Assembly: GCA_022839445.1 (NCBI GenBank)
Contig: JALHFC010000018.1
Coordinates: 18,796 to 32,022 of the forward strand
From: Pelotomaculum sp.
Lineage (GTDB): Bacteria; Bacillota; Desulfotomaculia; Desulfotomaculales; Pelotomaculaceae
Direction of reading: 5' to 3'
Length of the DNA: 13,227 bases
In this document: positions 6,195-13,217 of the stretch, piece by piece
Position numbering within the stretch: the first letter of the stretch is position 1
How the letters are laid out: every line of letters starts with the position of its first letter
Translations under genes and position numbers: made by a program
The notes under the pieces: model-generated
Told to the model about the DNA's origin: nothing
The model's input: the letters and a program-made list of their open reading frames with translations, nothing else
Databases searched by the model: none

Positions 6195-6223
6195 ATTATA
6201 AGTGAGTCTAAAATATATATCCA
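6195..6223 (-). promoter_or_regulatory. Promoter of the AbrB-like gene
   Basis: On the minus strand TGGATA, a 17-base spacer and a perfect TATAAT (6200-6195) lie about 40 bases upstream of the start codon. Confidence 0.6.
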
Positions 6224-6224
6224 G

Positions 6225-6264
6225 GGGGTATTATTGAGAGGTTATGTCATACTTTGTCTACCCC
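6225..6264. repeat. Inverted repeat GGGGTA/TACCCC in the divergent intergenic region
   Basis: Six-base perfect arms (6225-6230 and 6259-6264) with a 28-base spacer lie between the AbrB-gene promoter and the aminotransferase promoter, touching the edges of both. This is a plausible operator position, but the arms are short enough to occur by chance. Confidence 0.3.
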
Positions 6265-6293
6265 TTGAGAAGCAACGACTTTAGAGCTTTAAT
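6265..6293 (+). promoter_or_regulatory. Promoter of the aminotransferase gene
   Basis: TTGAGA (6265-6270), a 17-base spacer and TTTAAT (6288-6293) each match the sigma-A consensus in 5 of 6 positions. Transcription would begin near 6300. Confidence 0.6.
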
Positions 6294-6303
6294 TTTTTTT
6301 TGG

Positions 6304-6328
6304 TTTGTTGTAAGATGGTACCAACAAA
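6304..6328. repeat. Inverted repeat TTTGTTG/CAACAAA at the aminotransferase transcript start
   Basis: Seven-base perfect arms with an 11-base spacer lie just after the predicted -10 element and end about 10 bases before the ribosome site. It could be an operator overlapping +1, or a hairpin at the 5' end of the message. Confidence 0.35.
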
Positions 6329-6351
6329 ATTTTTAAGTGAGGAGTGGACGC

Positions 6352-7542
6352 ATGGCTATCTCTAAAAAAATTGAAACATTCCTATCAAGCGCCTCCTGGA
6401 TCCGTAAAATGTTCGAAGAAGGGGAAAGGTTAAGAAAAATTTACGGCGCGGATCAAGTCTATGACTTCACCCTTGGAAACCCGAATGTGGAGCCCCCGGC
6501 GGCTTTTAAAGAAGCTTTGAAAAAGCTGGCGCTAGAACCTGTTCCGGGTATGCACCGCTATATGAGTAATGCCGGGTATGTTGAAACACGGACGGCCGTG
6601 GCTGAAGCATTGGCGGAGCAAACGGACCTGCCTTTTAATGCTAACCACATTGTCATGACCTGCGGCGCCGGCGGGGCGTTAAACGTAGTCTTAAAAACCC
6701 TGCTGGACCAGGGCGATGAAGTGATCATTTTGTCCCCCTTTTTTGTGGAATACAAATTTTATATCGACAACCATGGGGGCGTCATTAAAGAAGTACCCAC
6801 TACACCGGAATTTAAGTTGGACTTGGGCGCCATTGGCGCGGCCATATCGCCGCGGACAAAGGGGATAATCATCAATTCCCCCAACAACCCCACCGGTGTG
6901 GTTTATGACGCCGCATCCCTTGAAGGGCTAGGGAAACTGATAGCAATAAAGGAAAAGGAACTAGGACGCCCGGTTTATGTTATATCCGATGAACCCTATG
7001 CAAAAATAGTATATGACGGCGGCTCCGTGCCCAGCGTATTTAACTGGATTAAAAACAGCATTGTAGTTACTTCGCACAGCAAAGACCTGGCCTTACCCGG
7101 CGAGCGTATAGGTTACATCGCGTATTCGCCAAAAATAGAAGGGCCGGAGCTATTATTGGAAGGGCTGATATTTTGCAACCGGACCCTGGGGTTTGTCAAC
7201 GCCCCGGCGCTGATGCAGCGCGTTGTTGCCGGGCTGCAGTATGAAAGCGTGGACATCGCCGAATACCAGGGAAAAAGGGATATCCTGTATAATAATTTGA
7301 CCGCCCTGGGCTTTAAAATGGTCAAGCCACAAGGCTCGTTCTACTTATTCCCTGCTTCCCCATTGCCGGATGATGTGGAATTCGTTAAAGCAGCGCAAAA
7401 ACACAACATTTTGCTTGTGCCCGGCAGCGGTTTCGGCACGCCCGGCTATTTTCGCATATCATATTGTATAGATAAAAAAGTTATCTTGAACTCGCTGCCA
7501 GCTTTTAAGACACTAGCACTGGAGCTGGGGCTGACGCCCTAG
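6352..7542 (+). CDS. PLP-dependent aminotransferase, class I/II
   Basis: A full-length fold-type I aminotransferase of 396 residues, related to the aspartate aminotransferase family. Visible sites are SPNNPTG (about 176-182), which contacts PLP and substrate carboxylate; SDEPYAK (about 212-218), with the Asp and Tyr that hold the cofactor; the Schiff-base lysine in SHSKD (K244); and ERIGY after it. The ATG at 6352 follows GAGGAG at 7 bases; an upstream in-frame start at 6337 precedes that site and is rejected. The gene has its own promoter and terminator, so it is a single-gene unit. The amino-acid substrate cannot be read from the motifs. Confidence 0.9.
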   Translation: MAISKKIETFLSSASWIRKMFEEGERLRKIYGADQVYDFTLGNPNVEPPAAFKEALKKLALEPVPGMHRYMSNAGYVETRTAVAEALAEQTDLPFNANHIVMTCGAGGALNVVLKTLLDQGDEVIILSPFFVEYKFYIDNHGGVIKEVPTTPEFKLDLGAIGAAISPRTKGIIINSPNNPTGVVYDAASLEGLGKLIAIKEKELGRPVYVISDEPYAKIVYDGGSVPSVFNWIKNSIVVTSHSKDLALPGERIGYIAYSPKIEGPELLLEGLIFCNRTLGFVNAPALMQRVVAGLQYESVDIAEYQGKRDILYNNLTALGFKMVKPQGSFYLFPASPLPDDVEFVKAAQKHNILLVPGSGFGTPGYFRISYCIDKKVILNSLPAFKTLALELGLTP

Positions 7543-7567
7543 GCGCCTGTAATATGTTTTTCAAATT

Positions 7568-7605
7568 AAAAAGCCCCGGTGGTTTTTATACCGGCGCTTT
7601 TTTTT
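7568..7605. terminator. Bidirectional terminator between the aminotransferase and DUF456 genes
   Basis: AAAAAGC-C-CCGGT pairs with ACCGG-C-GCTTTTT, with one internal C/C mismatch and a 9-base loop. Eight T residues close it on the plus strand and a T5 run on the minus strand. The genes converge here. Confidence 0.85.
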
Positions 7606-7606
7606 G

Positions 7607-8086
7607 TTAAAGAATTGTTGTAAAAAACCACACAATCATTACAATCTCTATTGACAGTTTTAAAACCATGCCGCCTAAAAATCCGATCATTGTGCCCATG
7701 CCTACCCGGAAAGCTTTTTCAAGCGAGCTCCTTTGGTAAAGCTCACCCGCAATGGCGCCGATAAAAGGACCGAATATAAGCCCTAACGGACCCATAAAGA
7801 TTACTCCCAGCAGCCCGCCCAGGATACTGCCCCAGACCGCCGCCTTTGAGCCCCCGTAACGGTTCACTCCCCAAACTCCCGCCAGGTAGTCAATTAAAAA
7901 TATCAACCCCACTGCCAAGGCCTGACCTATAAAAAAATACGTCGAAAGGTTGTTAAACTTTACAAAAAGGCCGTATATAAGCATACCTAGCCAGATCAGG
8001 GGCGCCCCGGGCAACGCCGGTAAAACCGAGCCGATAACCCCCACGGTAAAAAATATAACCGCAATAATTATACCGACGATGGACAT
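7607..8086 (-). CDS. DUF456 family membrane protein
   Basis: A 159-residue integral membrane protein with about four hydrophobic segments. The first block, VGVIGSVLPALPGAPLIWLG (about 16-35), is the DUF456 hallmark. A Gly-rich segment, GSILGGLLGVIFMGPLGLI (about 86-104), is followed by GPFIGAIAGEL. GGGGGTG lies about 5 bases before the ATG. The family's function is unknown; the Gly-zipper-like helices suggest tight packing in the membrane. It has its own start region just beyond a terminator, so it is probably transcribed alone. Confidence 0.85.
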   Translation of the reverse strand: MSIVGIIIAVIFFTVGVIGSVLPALPGAPLIWLGMLIYGLFVKFNNLSTYFFIGQALAVGLIFLIDYLAGVWGVNRYGGSKAAVWGSILGGLLGVIFMGPLGLIFGPFIGAIAGELYQRSSLEKAFRVGMGTMIGFLGGMVLKLSIEIVMIVWFFTTIL

Positions 8087-8136
8087 AAGGTCACCCCCGA
8101 ATTGATAGTATTTTCTATATATATATTATATGACAG

Positions 8137-8161
8137 AAAAGGCCACTTCAAGTGGCCTTTT
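8137..8161. terminator. Hairpin terminator downstream of the decayed methyltransferase
   Basis: The arms AAAAGGCCAC and GTGGCCTTTT form a 10-bp stem with a 5-base loop. On the minus strand it lies 23 bases behind the methyltransferase stop at 8184 and ends in TTTT. On the plus strand AACTTTTTT follows. It also insulates the DUF456 gene from upstream transcription. Confidence 0.75.
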
Positions 8162-8183
8162 AACTTTTTTCACATTAAAATAA

Positions 8184-8390
8184 TTACTTTCTTGCCGTTA
8201 AAAGATGCCTACCGCCCAGCGCGTGAAGTCCAATATCGCTAAGGCCGGCGTCGCTTAACCAGGCGCTGTACTGTTCATACGTCCAGGTACCGCCGCTTGT
8301 TTTTTGTTTTGCTATCCACCGTGGTTTCACCAGTCTGTATACCCTATATAAAGTTAATTAACTAACCGAAAAATGGACCGGCGCAAGGTC
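8184..8390 (-). pseudogene. C-terminal remnant of a SAM-dependent methyltransferase
   Basis: The gene-poor stretch 8087-8415 holds a broken coding remnant. From 8357 down to a TAA at 8184-8186 the frame is open for 57 codons and reads as the end of a class I methyltransferase: SGGTWTYEQYSAWLSDAGLS, then DIGLHALGGRHLLTARK. This matches the usual ending G-x-x-Y-x-x-x-E/Q-Y-x-x-W-L-x-x-A-G-F, then lxxARK. In the same frame upstream, DLAPVHFSVS (8390-8361) resembles the preceding helix of that fold, but an in-frame TAA (8358-8360) interrupts it and another stop (8391-8393) ends it. The SAM-binding half is absent, and there is no start codon with a ribosome site. Its terminator survives. It resembles O-methyltransferases of the acetylserotonin type; the exact substrate class is unknown. 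Confidence 0.7.
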
Positions 8391-8415
8391 TTAGGCAACT
8401 AAATTTTTAGGCTCC

Positions 8416-9165
8416 TTACAGCGGCGACGGGACCGCCCCCGGTGAGGCAAGGTAGCGGGCTATCCCGGCATATATCGACCAGGCGATCCTGTTCTGATAA
8501 ACCGGATCCAGCATTAGTTTTTCTTCCCCCGGATTGCTGATAAAGCCAATCTCGATGATGGCGCTGGGCATTTTTGTCATCCTGTTGGCATAGTAATCAA
8601 CCTGTTTAGCCGCACGGCCCGGGTTCTCCAAATAACGGTTAAACTCACGCTGGATGGCTTCAGCAAGTTTTTTGCTCTCTACTGATCCGGGCTGGGAAAA
8701 AGTCTGCGGGCCACATTCACGCCGGTCGGGAAAGCTGTTAACGTGAATGCTGATAAACAAATCAGCGTTCTTTTGATTGGCAAGGTCCACCCGGCGGAAC
8801 AAATCCTGCCTTTTGATATCGTGCAAACTCAAAATACCGGAGTCGCTCAAATCACGGTCGTTTTCCCTTGTCAACAAGGCTTCCGCCCCGGCCTGGCGCA
8901 GTATATCTACAAGTTTCTTTGATACATCCAATACTATGTCTTTTTCATGGACACCCGTGCTGCCTAAAGCGCCCGGGTCTTCTCCACCGTGACCCGGATC
9001 GACAACGATCATCTTGCCGGCCAGTGACCATGCTATAGCCGTAACATAGCGCTCTTGCAGCCGGGCGGTCGCCACCCGGAAACAAATTAAAGTGACCAGC
9101 AGCGCACAGGCCAGAATCAAAATAGTCCTTTTCCTAATCCTGATGGTACGAAACACTATAATCAA
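8416..9165 (-). CDS. cwlD: N-acetylmuramoyl-L-alanine amidase CwlD
   Basis: An Amidase_3 family zinc hydrolase that removes the peptide from muramic acid during spore cortex synthesis, leading to muramic-delta-lactam, which germination enzymes recognise. A short basic N-terminus and one hydrophobic segment (about 14-33) form a signal anchor. The catalytic domain shows the zinc ligands in VVDPGHGG (H59), HEKD (E74) and SIHVNS (H141), and the catalytic Glu in IIEIGFISN (E205). About 249 residues fits CwlD. The start is uncertain: the TTG at 9165 has AAGGGTGG at 8 bases, whereas a GTG at 9177 lies inside that site. A palindromic element overlaps the start region and could hide the ribosome site. 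It is last in the selA-selB block but probably separately regulated. Confidence 0.9.
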   Translation of the reverse strand: MIIVFRTIRIRKRTILILACALLVTLICFRVATARLQERYVTAIAWSLAGKMIVVDPGHGGEDPGALGSTGVHEKDIVLDVSKKLVDILRQAGAEALLTRENDRDLSDSGILSLHDIKRQDLFRRVDLANQKNADLFISIHVNSFPDRRECGPQTFSQPGSVESKKLAEAIQREFNRYLENPGRAAKQVDYYANRMTKMPSAIIEIGFISNPGEEKLMLDPVYQNRIAWSIYAGIARYLASPGAVPSPL

Positions 9166-9168
9166 AAC

Positions 9169-9257
9169 GCATACCACCCTTCTTTGGCAGGGGATACCCC
9201 GACCGAACCATGACCATGCGGGAAGTATGTCCCCTTTTCTATTTAAGAAGGGTATGC
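9169..9257. repeat. 89-base nested palindrome overlapping the cwlD start region
   Basis: The outer arms are 9169-9184 and 9245-9257. AAGAAGGGTATGC on the right pairs with the left arm as 13 bp with a 3-base bulge. An inner hairpin pairs GGGGA (9190-9194) with TCCCC (9230-9234), TAC with GTA, and CCCG with CGGG, with two 2-base bulges. Read on the minus strand the inner part contains GGGGAC, the same core as the palindromes at 2271 and 5853. In cwlD mRNA the outer arm would pair with the AAGAAGGGTGG ribosome site. Confidence 0.6.
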
Positions 9258-9266
9258 ATGACTAGT

Positions 9267-9671
9267 TTAAAATATACGCTCCCGTTGTTTTAAACCGTTA
9301 AGTTCTTGGATTAGCTCCCTCGTAACCTCCTTACAGTTGTGAAGCAACTTCCGGATATCTTCCTTGTTGGCATTGTCAACATGAATTCCCGCCACTACAA
9401 CAACAGGGCTGCCCCATGTTTTCGCCAACTCTTCCGCCACGGGTCTGGCTACTTCATCATCTTTATGCCCCAGTAAAGGCACGACAGTTGTGCTGCAGCT
9501 CACCTTTTCCGGGGCGGCCGCCCCCGGCCCCGGTATACTTAGGGCTATGGCCCCTACATGGGCTTTTTCACCGCCATATATTTGCGCAACAACGCCGTCT
9601 TCAGTTATTGTGGCTAACATTATAATTTGATACTTGCCCGTGCCGGCGCTATAAGATTTTTTCAAAACCAA
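9267..9671 (-). CDS. Small protein resembling the LpdD-like (prenylated-flavin chaperone) family
   Basis: A 134-residue soluble protein. Three blocks look conserved: YGGEKAHVGAIALS (about 32-45), PLLGHKDDEVARPVAEELAK (about 64-83), and VVVVAGIHVDNANKEDI (about 90-106). This GG-x-x-HxGA / GHKDD / GIHxDNA pattern is what I recall for small LpdD-type proteins found with UbiD-like decarboxylases, but no such decarboxylase is present here, so the assignment is tentative. The start is a TTG at 9671 behind GGAGGGG at 8 bases. An open frame continues upstream into selB to 9758, but it has no ribosome site there. The gene begins 43 bases after selB and is probably in the same transcript. Confidence 0.65.
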   Translation of the reverse strand: MVLKKSYSAGTGKYQIIMLATITEDGVVAQIYGGEKAHVGAIALSIPGPGAAAPEKVSCSTTVVPLLGHKDDEVARPVAEELAKTWGSPVVVVAGIHVDNANKEDIRKLLHNCKEVTRELIQELNGLKQRERIF

Positions 9672-9714
9672 CTTCCCGGCCCCTCCAACATCAAATTTAA
9701 GTCTGTGATCCCGC

Positions 9715-11637
9715 TCATATCCCCAAGGCCCGCCCCGGCAGGCGCTTGTCACCAACACGCCGGGTTACTTTTTCCCGGTCAAAATACTCAAGCAGCGGCA
9801 GGGCATATTTGCGGGAGGTGTGCAGTAAATCCCTCACTTCCCCTACAGTTATTTCACCTTTTTCCCGGAGGTAACCCGCTACTTTTTCCCGTGCCTCCAG
9901 CAATACATCCTTTTGAAAGTACAGGTCTTCAGCTACCTTCACCATTTCCCCGGTCCTCAAAAGGTACTGTAACAGTTCAATTTCACTGTCCTTACTAACA
10001 GCGGCGTCGCGACAAAGATCAGACCAGGAGGGTGGCAGGAAAGAAGCGTCTTCCATTGTTTTGCGGATCTTTAAAATCTGTTTTTCAACCTCAGGTCCCG
10101 GACCGGGATTAAAAGATTGCAAAGCAACTGCCTGTGGCGCAACCCGGAGGTAGCCGTCCCTTTCCATTTCCAGGAGCAAAAGCTGAAAAGTTTTATTATT
10201 TAACGACTGGTACTTGCGGGAGCGGAGCTCTTCTTTGGAATATCCCTCACGCATGGGGTAATCCCTGTGGTAAGACTCCAACAACCGGCAAATTTCCCCG
10301 GCCCAAAGCCGGTAGACGCCGGATAGGACCAAGTAACCCTTTCCATCCCCGCTGATTTGTTTAACCCTGCCTTCATTGGCCAAATAGCGGACAGCTTCTT
10401 CCACTTCACCCTTCTGCATGCCGGCGCCCGAAGCAATGCCGTCCGGTGTTATAAGCCCCGGATTGCCAAGAAGATACTGCTCAATAATTTCGTCCGGCGT
10501 GCCCCTTTCTCGGGTTGCTAAAGCCTTAAGGACCTCCTCACGAAAACGCTTATACTTGCGTCTGGGCAACGGGTCTATTACTGAACCGCCGCCGATTGTC
10601 ATCATCGGTGAGTACGACCGGATGACAAAGCGATCTCCCCTGGCCGCCACCGCCGGCTCTTCCAGTTCCAGTTGGGCATACACAAGTGATCCGGGTTGCA
10701 GTTCCTCCCTGTCTAGCAGCAGCACCCGGCCCAAAGTTTCTCTGGCTCCTAGATAAAAGCGTACCCGGGCCCTGTGTTTAAGGGGCCTGGCGGCACTTTT
10801 TAGCAACAATAAGCGCACGTCCAGGCGCTGAGTTGGAGTAAGGCTTTTTGGCCCGGCTACAACACTGCCGCGCTCGATCTGTTCCAACTCCAAACCGGCC
10901 AGGTTAACGGCCACCCTCTGCCCGGCTTCCGCCGTCCCTACTTTTTCACCATGCACCTGAATGGAGCGGACCCTCGAAGATAGTCCCTGAGGCTGGATTT
11001 CGACTACATCCCCGACATGAATGAAACCGGAAAGCAGTGTCCCGGTCACCACAGTGCCAAATCCCGTTATTGAAAAAACCCGGTCTACCGGCAGCCTTGA
11101 AGGACCGGCGCCAAACCTGGGCTTGACTTCTTGGGCTACCTGTTCAATCAATGACAGCAACTCCGGTATACCCTGTCCGGTTACCGCCGAAACCACGACT
11201 ACGGGAGCATCCTTTAAAACGGTGTCTTTTAAAAAATCATTTACGTCTTCTTGGACCAGTTCCAGCCATTCCTCTTCTACCAGGTCGACTTTGGTGAGGA
11301 CAACTACCCCTTTTTTTACCTGAAGCAACTGAATAATGTCAAGGTGTTCCCGGGTTTGGGGCATGACTCCTTCATCGGCGGCAATGACCAGCAATACCAG
11401 GTCAACCCCCCCTGCCCCGGCCAACATGTTTTTTATAAAGCGCTCGTGGCCCGGCACATCAACTATGCCGGCCCGCCGTCCACCTGGCAAATTTAGGTAG
11501 GCAAAACCCAGTTCTATGGAGATACCCCTGTCTTTTTCCTCCTTCAACCGGTCGGTGTCAACCCCGGTCATAGCCCTAACCAGGGCGGTTTTACCGTGGT
11601 CCACGTGTCCCGCAGTGCCGATAATGAGGTGTTTCAA
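9715..11637 (-). CDS. selB: Selenocysteine-specific translation elongation factor
   Basis: A GTPase that carries Sec-tRNA(Sec) to ribosomes stalled at UGA codons with a SECIS hairpin. The N-terminal EF-Tu-like domain shows the P-loop AGHVDHGKT (about 9-17), DVPGHERF (60-67) and TKVDL (115-119). Beta-barrel domains II and III follow, and the final 250 or so residues form the winged-helix array that binds SECIS RNA. Its 641 residues match full-length bacterial SelB. The start is TTG at 11637, with GGGGTGG at 7 bases, and the first residues, MKHLIIGTAGHVD, are typical. Frame upstream of this is inside selA and is rejected. The TTG overlaps the selA TGA stop (TTGA), implying translational coupling. 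The domain count at the C-terminus was not modelled. Confidence 0.97.
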   Translation of the reverse strand: MKHLIIGTAGHVDHGKTALVRAMTGVDTDRLKEEKDRGISIELGFAYLNLPGGRRAGIVDVPGHERFIKNMLAGAGGVDLVLLVIAADEGVMPQTREHLDIIQLLQVKKGVVVLTKVDLVEEEWLELVQEDVNDFLKDTVLKDAPVVVVSAVTGQGIPELLSLIEQVAQEVKPRFGAGPSRLPVDRVFSITGFGTVVTGTLLSGFIHVGDVVEIQPQGLSSRVRSIQVHGEKVGTAEAGQRVAVNLAGLELEQIERGSVVAGPKSLTPTQRLDVRLLLLKSAARPLKHRARVRFYLGARETLGRVLLLDREELQPGSLVYAQLELEEPAVAARGDRFVIRSYSPMMTIGGGSVIDPLPRRKYKRFREEVLKALATRERGTPDEIIEQYLLGNPGLITPDGIASGAGMQKGEVEEAVRYLANEGRVKQISGDGKGYLVLSGVYRLWAGEICRLLESYHRDYPMREGYSKEELRSRKYQSLNNKTFQLLLLEMERDGYLRVAPQAVALQSFNPGPGPEVEKQILKIRKTMEDASFLPPSWSDLCRDAAVSKDSEIELLQYLLRTGEMVKVAEDLYFQKDVLLEAREKVAGYLREKGEITVGEVRDLLHTSRKYALPLLEYFDREKVTRRVGDKRLPGRALGI

Positions 11638-13082
11638 ATCTCTTCCACCCCTTTCCTTTGCTCTAGCGCACCGACCAGCGCTTCTGCTAGCGGGTGAAAC
11701 TCCGTATCGCAAATGGTGCGGACATCCAGCAAAAGCTTGTCTTCCTGCACCCTCCCCATTACAGCCGGCTCCCCCTGCCGCAGTATAGATTGCAGCTCGC
11801 CGGCGGAAATCTTCCGGGGACGCACTGCTACTACCAGCGTGGGAAGAGCAGCAGCCGGCATGGCCCCACCGCCGACAGCCGACATGTTATTTTCTACTTT
11901 AACTTCAGCTTTATCACCCAACGCTTTGATCAAGCAACCGGCTAGTTCCGACACCTTTCGCCCCAGCTCGCTTTGGCTCGCGGTCAACATTTTTAGCGTG
12001 GGCGCCTCTTTTAACACCCTTTCTCGATCCAGGTATTCCCGCAGGGTAGCCTCCAGGGCCGCCACAGTCATTTTGCCAATCCGAAGCGCTCTGGTCAGCG
12101 GGTTTTTCTTCATTGCATCAATAAAACGACGCTTGCCGACGATAACGCCCGCCTGGGGTCCTCCCAATAGCTTGTCCCCGCTAAAAGTAACAATATCCGG
12201 CCCTGCCTCCACCACTTCCTGCACCGTGGGCTCCGGCGGCAACCCGTAAGAGCCCAGGTCCACCAGAAAACCGCTGCCTAGATCAGACATAACGGGAAGG
12301 GAATATTCCCGCCCGATTGCCACCATTTCGGCAACCGTTGTCTCACTGGTAAATCCAATAATGCGGTAATTGCTGGTATGGACGTGGAGAAGGAGGGCGG
12401 TATTTTCATTTATAGCCCTACGGTAATCATCCGGGTGGGTCTTGTTGGTAGTGCCGACTTCAACCAAGCGTGCCCCGCTTTGTTCCATCACTTCAGGAAT
12501 CCTAAACGAGCCGCCGATTTCCACTAACTGCCCTCTGGACACAATAATCTCGCGGCCTTTGGCCAGCGTACTTAAAGCCAGCAGCACCGCGGCCGCGTTA
12601 TTGTTAACTACCAAAGCAGCCTCAGCCCCGGTTAGGCGGGTCAACAGCGGCTCTACCGGCGCGTATCTTGATCCCCTTTGCCCGGTATCCAGGTCCAGCT
12701 CCAGATTTGAATAACCGGAAATCACTTCACTTACTGCCTGCCTGGCGCGCGGGCTAAGGACGGAACGCCCTAGGTTGGTATGGATAACTACACCGGTGGC
12801 GTTAATTACCCGCCGCAGGTTAGGGCGCGATGACAGCCGGACGGCAGCCAGCGATTTTAAAACAATAAAATCAAAGAATTCCTCTTTTTTATTTATATTA
12901 CTCTCCGGCGCAACGCCCGACAAAATCCTTTGCCGTTCTTCAGCCAGGATTGACCGCACCGAATCAAGGACCACGCTGCGCGAATGCCCCTCCGCCAATA
13001 GTTTTGACACCCTGATGTCCCTGATTACCTCATCTACCGGCGGCAATAGCCTTAAACCTTTTTCCCGTAACCCCTCGCTCAT
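11634..13082 (-). CDS. selA: L-seryl-tRNA(Sec) selenium transferase
   Basis: A PLP enzyme that turns Ser-tRNA(Sec) into Sec-tRNA(Sec) using selenophosphate. The PLP lysine is K304 in FSGDKLLGGPQAG (about 300-312). Other family blocks are RRVINATGVVIHTNLGRS (about 90-107) and LVVNNNAAAVLLAL (about 157-170). The N-terminal domain that binds tRNA(Sec) is present, and 482 residues is slightly above the common length of about 465. The ATG at 13082 has GGAGG only 4 bases ahead, a short but usable spacing. It is first in the selA-selB unit behind a TATAAT promoter. tRNA-Sec and selD are not in the window and must lie elsewhere. Confidence 0.97.
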   Translation of the reverse strand: MSEGLREKGLRLLPPVDEVIRDIRVSKLLAEGHSRSVVLDSVRSILAEERQRILSGVAPESNINKKEEFFDFIVLKSLAAVRLSSRPNLRRVINATGVVIHTNLGRSVLSPRARQAVSEVISGYSNLELDLDTGQRGSRYAPVEPLLTRLTGAEAALVVNNNAAAVLLALSTLAKGREIIVSRGQLVEIGGSFRIPEVMEQSGARLVEVGTTNKTHPDDYRRAINENTALLLHVHTSNYRIIGFTSETTVAEMVAIGREYSLPVMSDLGSGFLVDLGSYGLPPEPTVQEVVEAGPDIVTFSGDKLLGGPQAGVIVGKRRFIDAMKKNPLTRALRIGKMTVAALEATLREYLDRERVLKEAPTLKMLTASQSELGRKVSELAGCLIKALGDKAEVKVENNMSAVGGGAMPAAALPTLVVAVRPRKISAGELQSILRQGEPAVMGRVQEDKLLLDVRTICDTEFHPLAEALVGALEQRKGVEEI

Positions 13083-13127
13083 AAGTCCTCCAATTTATAA
13101 TTAAATAAATATAATTTAACTTTTTAA

Positions 13128-13156
13128 ATTATATGGCAGCATTTCGACAAAAGCAA
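13128..13156 (-). promoter_or_regulatory. Promoter of the selA-selB unit
   Basis: On the minus strand TTGCTT, a 17-base spacer and a perfect TATAAT (13133-13128) lie about 45 bases upstream of the selA ATG. The -35 element matches only TTG, but the -10 element and position are good. Confidence 0.55.
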
Positions 13157-13189
13157 GCATTGACACTAGGTCTTGGACCAATCTGCTCT

Positions 13190-13217
13190 TTGCAAGTCAC
13201 CCCGCATTATATATAAT
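13190..13217 (+). promoter_or_regulatory. Divergent promoter pointing off the right edge
   Basis: TTGCAA (13190-13195), a 16-base spacer and TATAAT (13212-13217) face rightward, followed by GGCGGAG at the window's end. The transcript it would serve is outside the window, so its identity is unknown. Confidence 0.45.

Noticed and set aside
9178..9266. Possible tRNA-Sec gene in the sel cluster
   Set aside because: tRNA-Sec often lies near selAB, so I looked here and upstream of selA. The fold at 9169-9257 lacks an acceptor/T-arm layout and a TTCGA-type T-loop in the right place.
9672..9758. N-terminal extension of the LpdD-like protein overlapping selB
   Set aside because: No ribosome site precedes the GTG at 9758, and the extension is selB sequence read in another frame; the TTG at 9671 has GGAGGGG.
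11713..12249. 178-codon plus-strand frame within selA
   Set aside because: Reverse-strand shadow of the strongly conserved selA coding sequence; no ribosome site or recognisable domain.
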